Part shown: positions 57,979-59,147 of the stretch, piece after piece | Numbering within the stretch: the first letter of the stretch is position 1 | How the letters are laid out: every line of letters starts with the position of its first letter | NCBI GenBank assembly: GCA_002150815.3 | Contig: NDFF03000042.1 | Location: 1 to 59,147, forward strand | Reading direction: 5' to 3' | DNA length: 59,147 nucleotides | Origin: Grammothele lineata | Lineage: Eukaryota > Basidiomycota > Agaricomycetes > Polyporales > Polyporaceae | The notes under the pieces: generated by a model | What the model was told of the DNA's origin: nothing | The model's database searches: none | What the model saw: the letters and a program-made list of their open reading frames with translations, nothing else | Position numbers and translations under genes: made by a program

Positions 57979-59147
57979 ATGTTCCTTCTCCATCATAATT
58001 CGTGGACTTTAGCCACGCTCGCCGCTCTCCTTATCACTCCGTACGCAACGTATGGCAGCACCAGCACCTCCACGATCGACGACGCGGACCCCAGAATCAT
58101 CTACTCCCCCTCGGACCGGTGGTCTCAAGGCAACGGCTGCTCGCAGTGCAGTATCAAGCTCGATTCTAGCAAGGTTCACAACGGAACATGGCACGACACG
58201 GCGTTCGACCCGTCCGTGGATCCCGGAACTATCTCTTTCTCATTCACGTTCACAGGCGTCGGCGTTCATGTCTTCAACGCGCTCGTGGACAACGGCGCCG
58301 TCAGTGATCCTAACACGGCGACTGAAATGCGCATCATTGTCAACCTAGACGGCGATGATCAGGCCGAGGTCGAATTCGAGCCTGATTCGTCGTCTGACAT
58401 AGGATATCAACAAGAAGTTTGGGGGATAGATGGCTTGAAGAACACGGAGCATACTCTCGTCGTGAGAGCGGCAAACAATTCGAGGTCCGGAATCCTTTTC
58501 GACTTCCTCACTTGGACGATGGAGTCAGATGATTCTACGGTTACGACGACAACTGGCACACCGACGTCTTCGCTGTCCCCTTCGTCCGCCAGTATCAGCA
58601 CCATAACGCTCCACATTTCCAGTTCGACAACCTCACCTTCACCTACGTCAGCAACTTCGACCGTCTCCGCACATACCGGCGGGCTAGCGTCTGCGACCTC
58701 GTCCGCTGCGCGTTCAAGTCATAAGGGCCAAGTCGTTGGCGGCGTGGTGGGTGGGCTGTGCGGCGTAGGTCTGCTCATCCTCGTTTTGGTCCTCGTATTC
58801 TGCCGTCGGCGCAGGCCACCTGATCATCACATCACCTAGTACATGATAAGCCGATATACTCCCCCCCCTATGCCGGCCTTCCGAAGGCCCGATATCCCTG
58901 TCCTCCGCACCTACGTCTAAAACTACGTATTCCTCGATTCCCCGAAACAGTAGAGAGCTCTCCCCCCGCTATTCCCCCAAGTCCCCCGGCGCCAACGTCC
59001 CCTGGGCCGGCAACGCCCGGGAGTTGCCCGCGCCGACGTCATCTGATCACGCCCGCCTCGGCAACGCGCGCCGAAGGGCGGCCGTCCCGCCCCCGCCGGC
59101 GCTCTTGCCTCCCGCCCCCCCCACGCTCGCTGTGTCCCACAGCGAGC
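57979..59147 (+). CDS. Array member H: divergent surface protein, cut by the window edge
   Basis: Exons 57979-58838 and 58951 to beyond the window. Leader WTLATLAALLITPYATYG, then the outer domain in diverged form: STSTIDDADPR (the N-glycan sequon is lost), CSQCS, NGTWHDTAFDPS, FTFTGVGVHVFNALVDN and ILFDFLTWTME. Thr/Ser stalk, membrane helix about 252-275 (QVVGGVVGGLCGVGLLILVLV) and CRRRR. Read straight through, the frame stops at 58839; a GTACATG donor at 58839 and CAG at 58950 instead join TA to T and open a tail (YRELSPRYSPKSPGANVPW) that stays open to the edge. Tail end and C-terminal motif are not in the window. Confidence 0.78.

Noticed and set aside
58861..58868. Run of eight C as a sequencing frameshift in member H
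   Set aside because: A canonical intron 58839-58950 restores the frame without assuming an error.

Overview
This looks like nuclear DNA of a filamentous basidiomycete, probably an Agaricomycete and perhaps a polypore. Coding regions are GC-rich and broken by many 45-70 base GT..AG introns. Families typical of this group are present: DUF6533-type membrane proteins, a HET-domain gene and proteins of the 'NRTIDD' single-pass membrane type. No bacterial, viral or transposon genes were recognised. Genes lie on both strands without operons, and exon models below were built by hand from reading frame plus splice signals.

Left block (1-13 kb) holds housekeeping and metabolic genes: a xanthine dioxygenase-like Fe(II)/2-oxoglutarate enzyme, a GH47 alpha-1,2-mannosidase of N-glycan trimming, an unknown protein, enolase, and a Trf4/Cid14-type poly(A) polymerase whose frame is broken once. 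A more accessory block follows (13.4-23.2 kb): an HNH-domain protein, a broken antisense copy of the end of a GH20 hexosaminidase, a HET-domain gene, a DUF6533-type membrane protein, and the intact GH20-LamG hexosaminidase that the broken copy came from.

The central block (23.7-39.7 kb) is conserved core: divergent RPS9/RPL21, an SCI1-like nuclear protein, an unidentified minus-strand spliced gene, divergent RVB2/mitochondrial L2, a Gon7-like KEOPS subunit, an Efm2-like methyltransferase, a homeobox regulator, a small unknown protein, and a histone H3 with two extra residues between Lys27 and Lys36.

The right block (41.1 kb to the window edge) is the most striking part. It is a head-to-tail array of eight related plus-strand genes, called A-H here. 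Seven encode a secreted domain starting with N-x-T-IDD, with one CxxC pair and an invariant TWHD motif, then a Ser/Thr-rich stalk, one transmembrane helix (Gly-rich in most), an Arg/Lys stop-transfer and a long cytoplasmic tail. Tails fall into two kinds: one with a (V/A)DVPxPAL block and helical repeats (B, C, D), the other ending in a short helix and a C-terminal PPxY or LPxY motif (A, E, F, G). Member B has lost the outer domain. D and G share a nearly identical outer domain but carry unrelated tails, which points to domain exchange inside the array. I infer a diversifying family of cell-surface sensors or adhesins; their ligands and partners cannot be read from the sequence.
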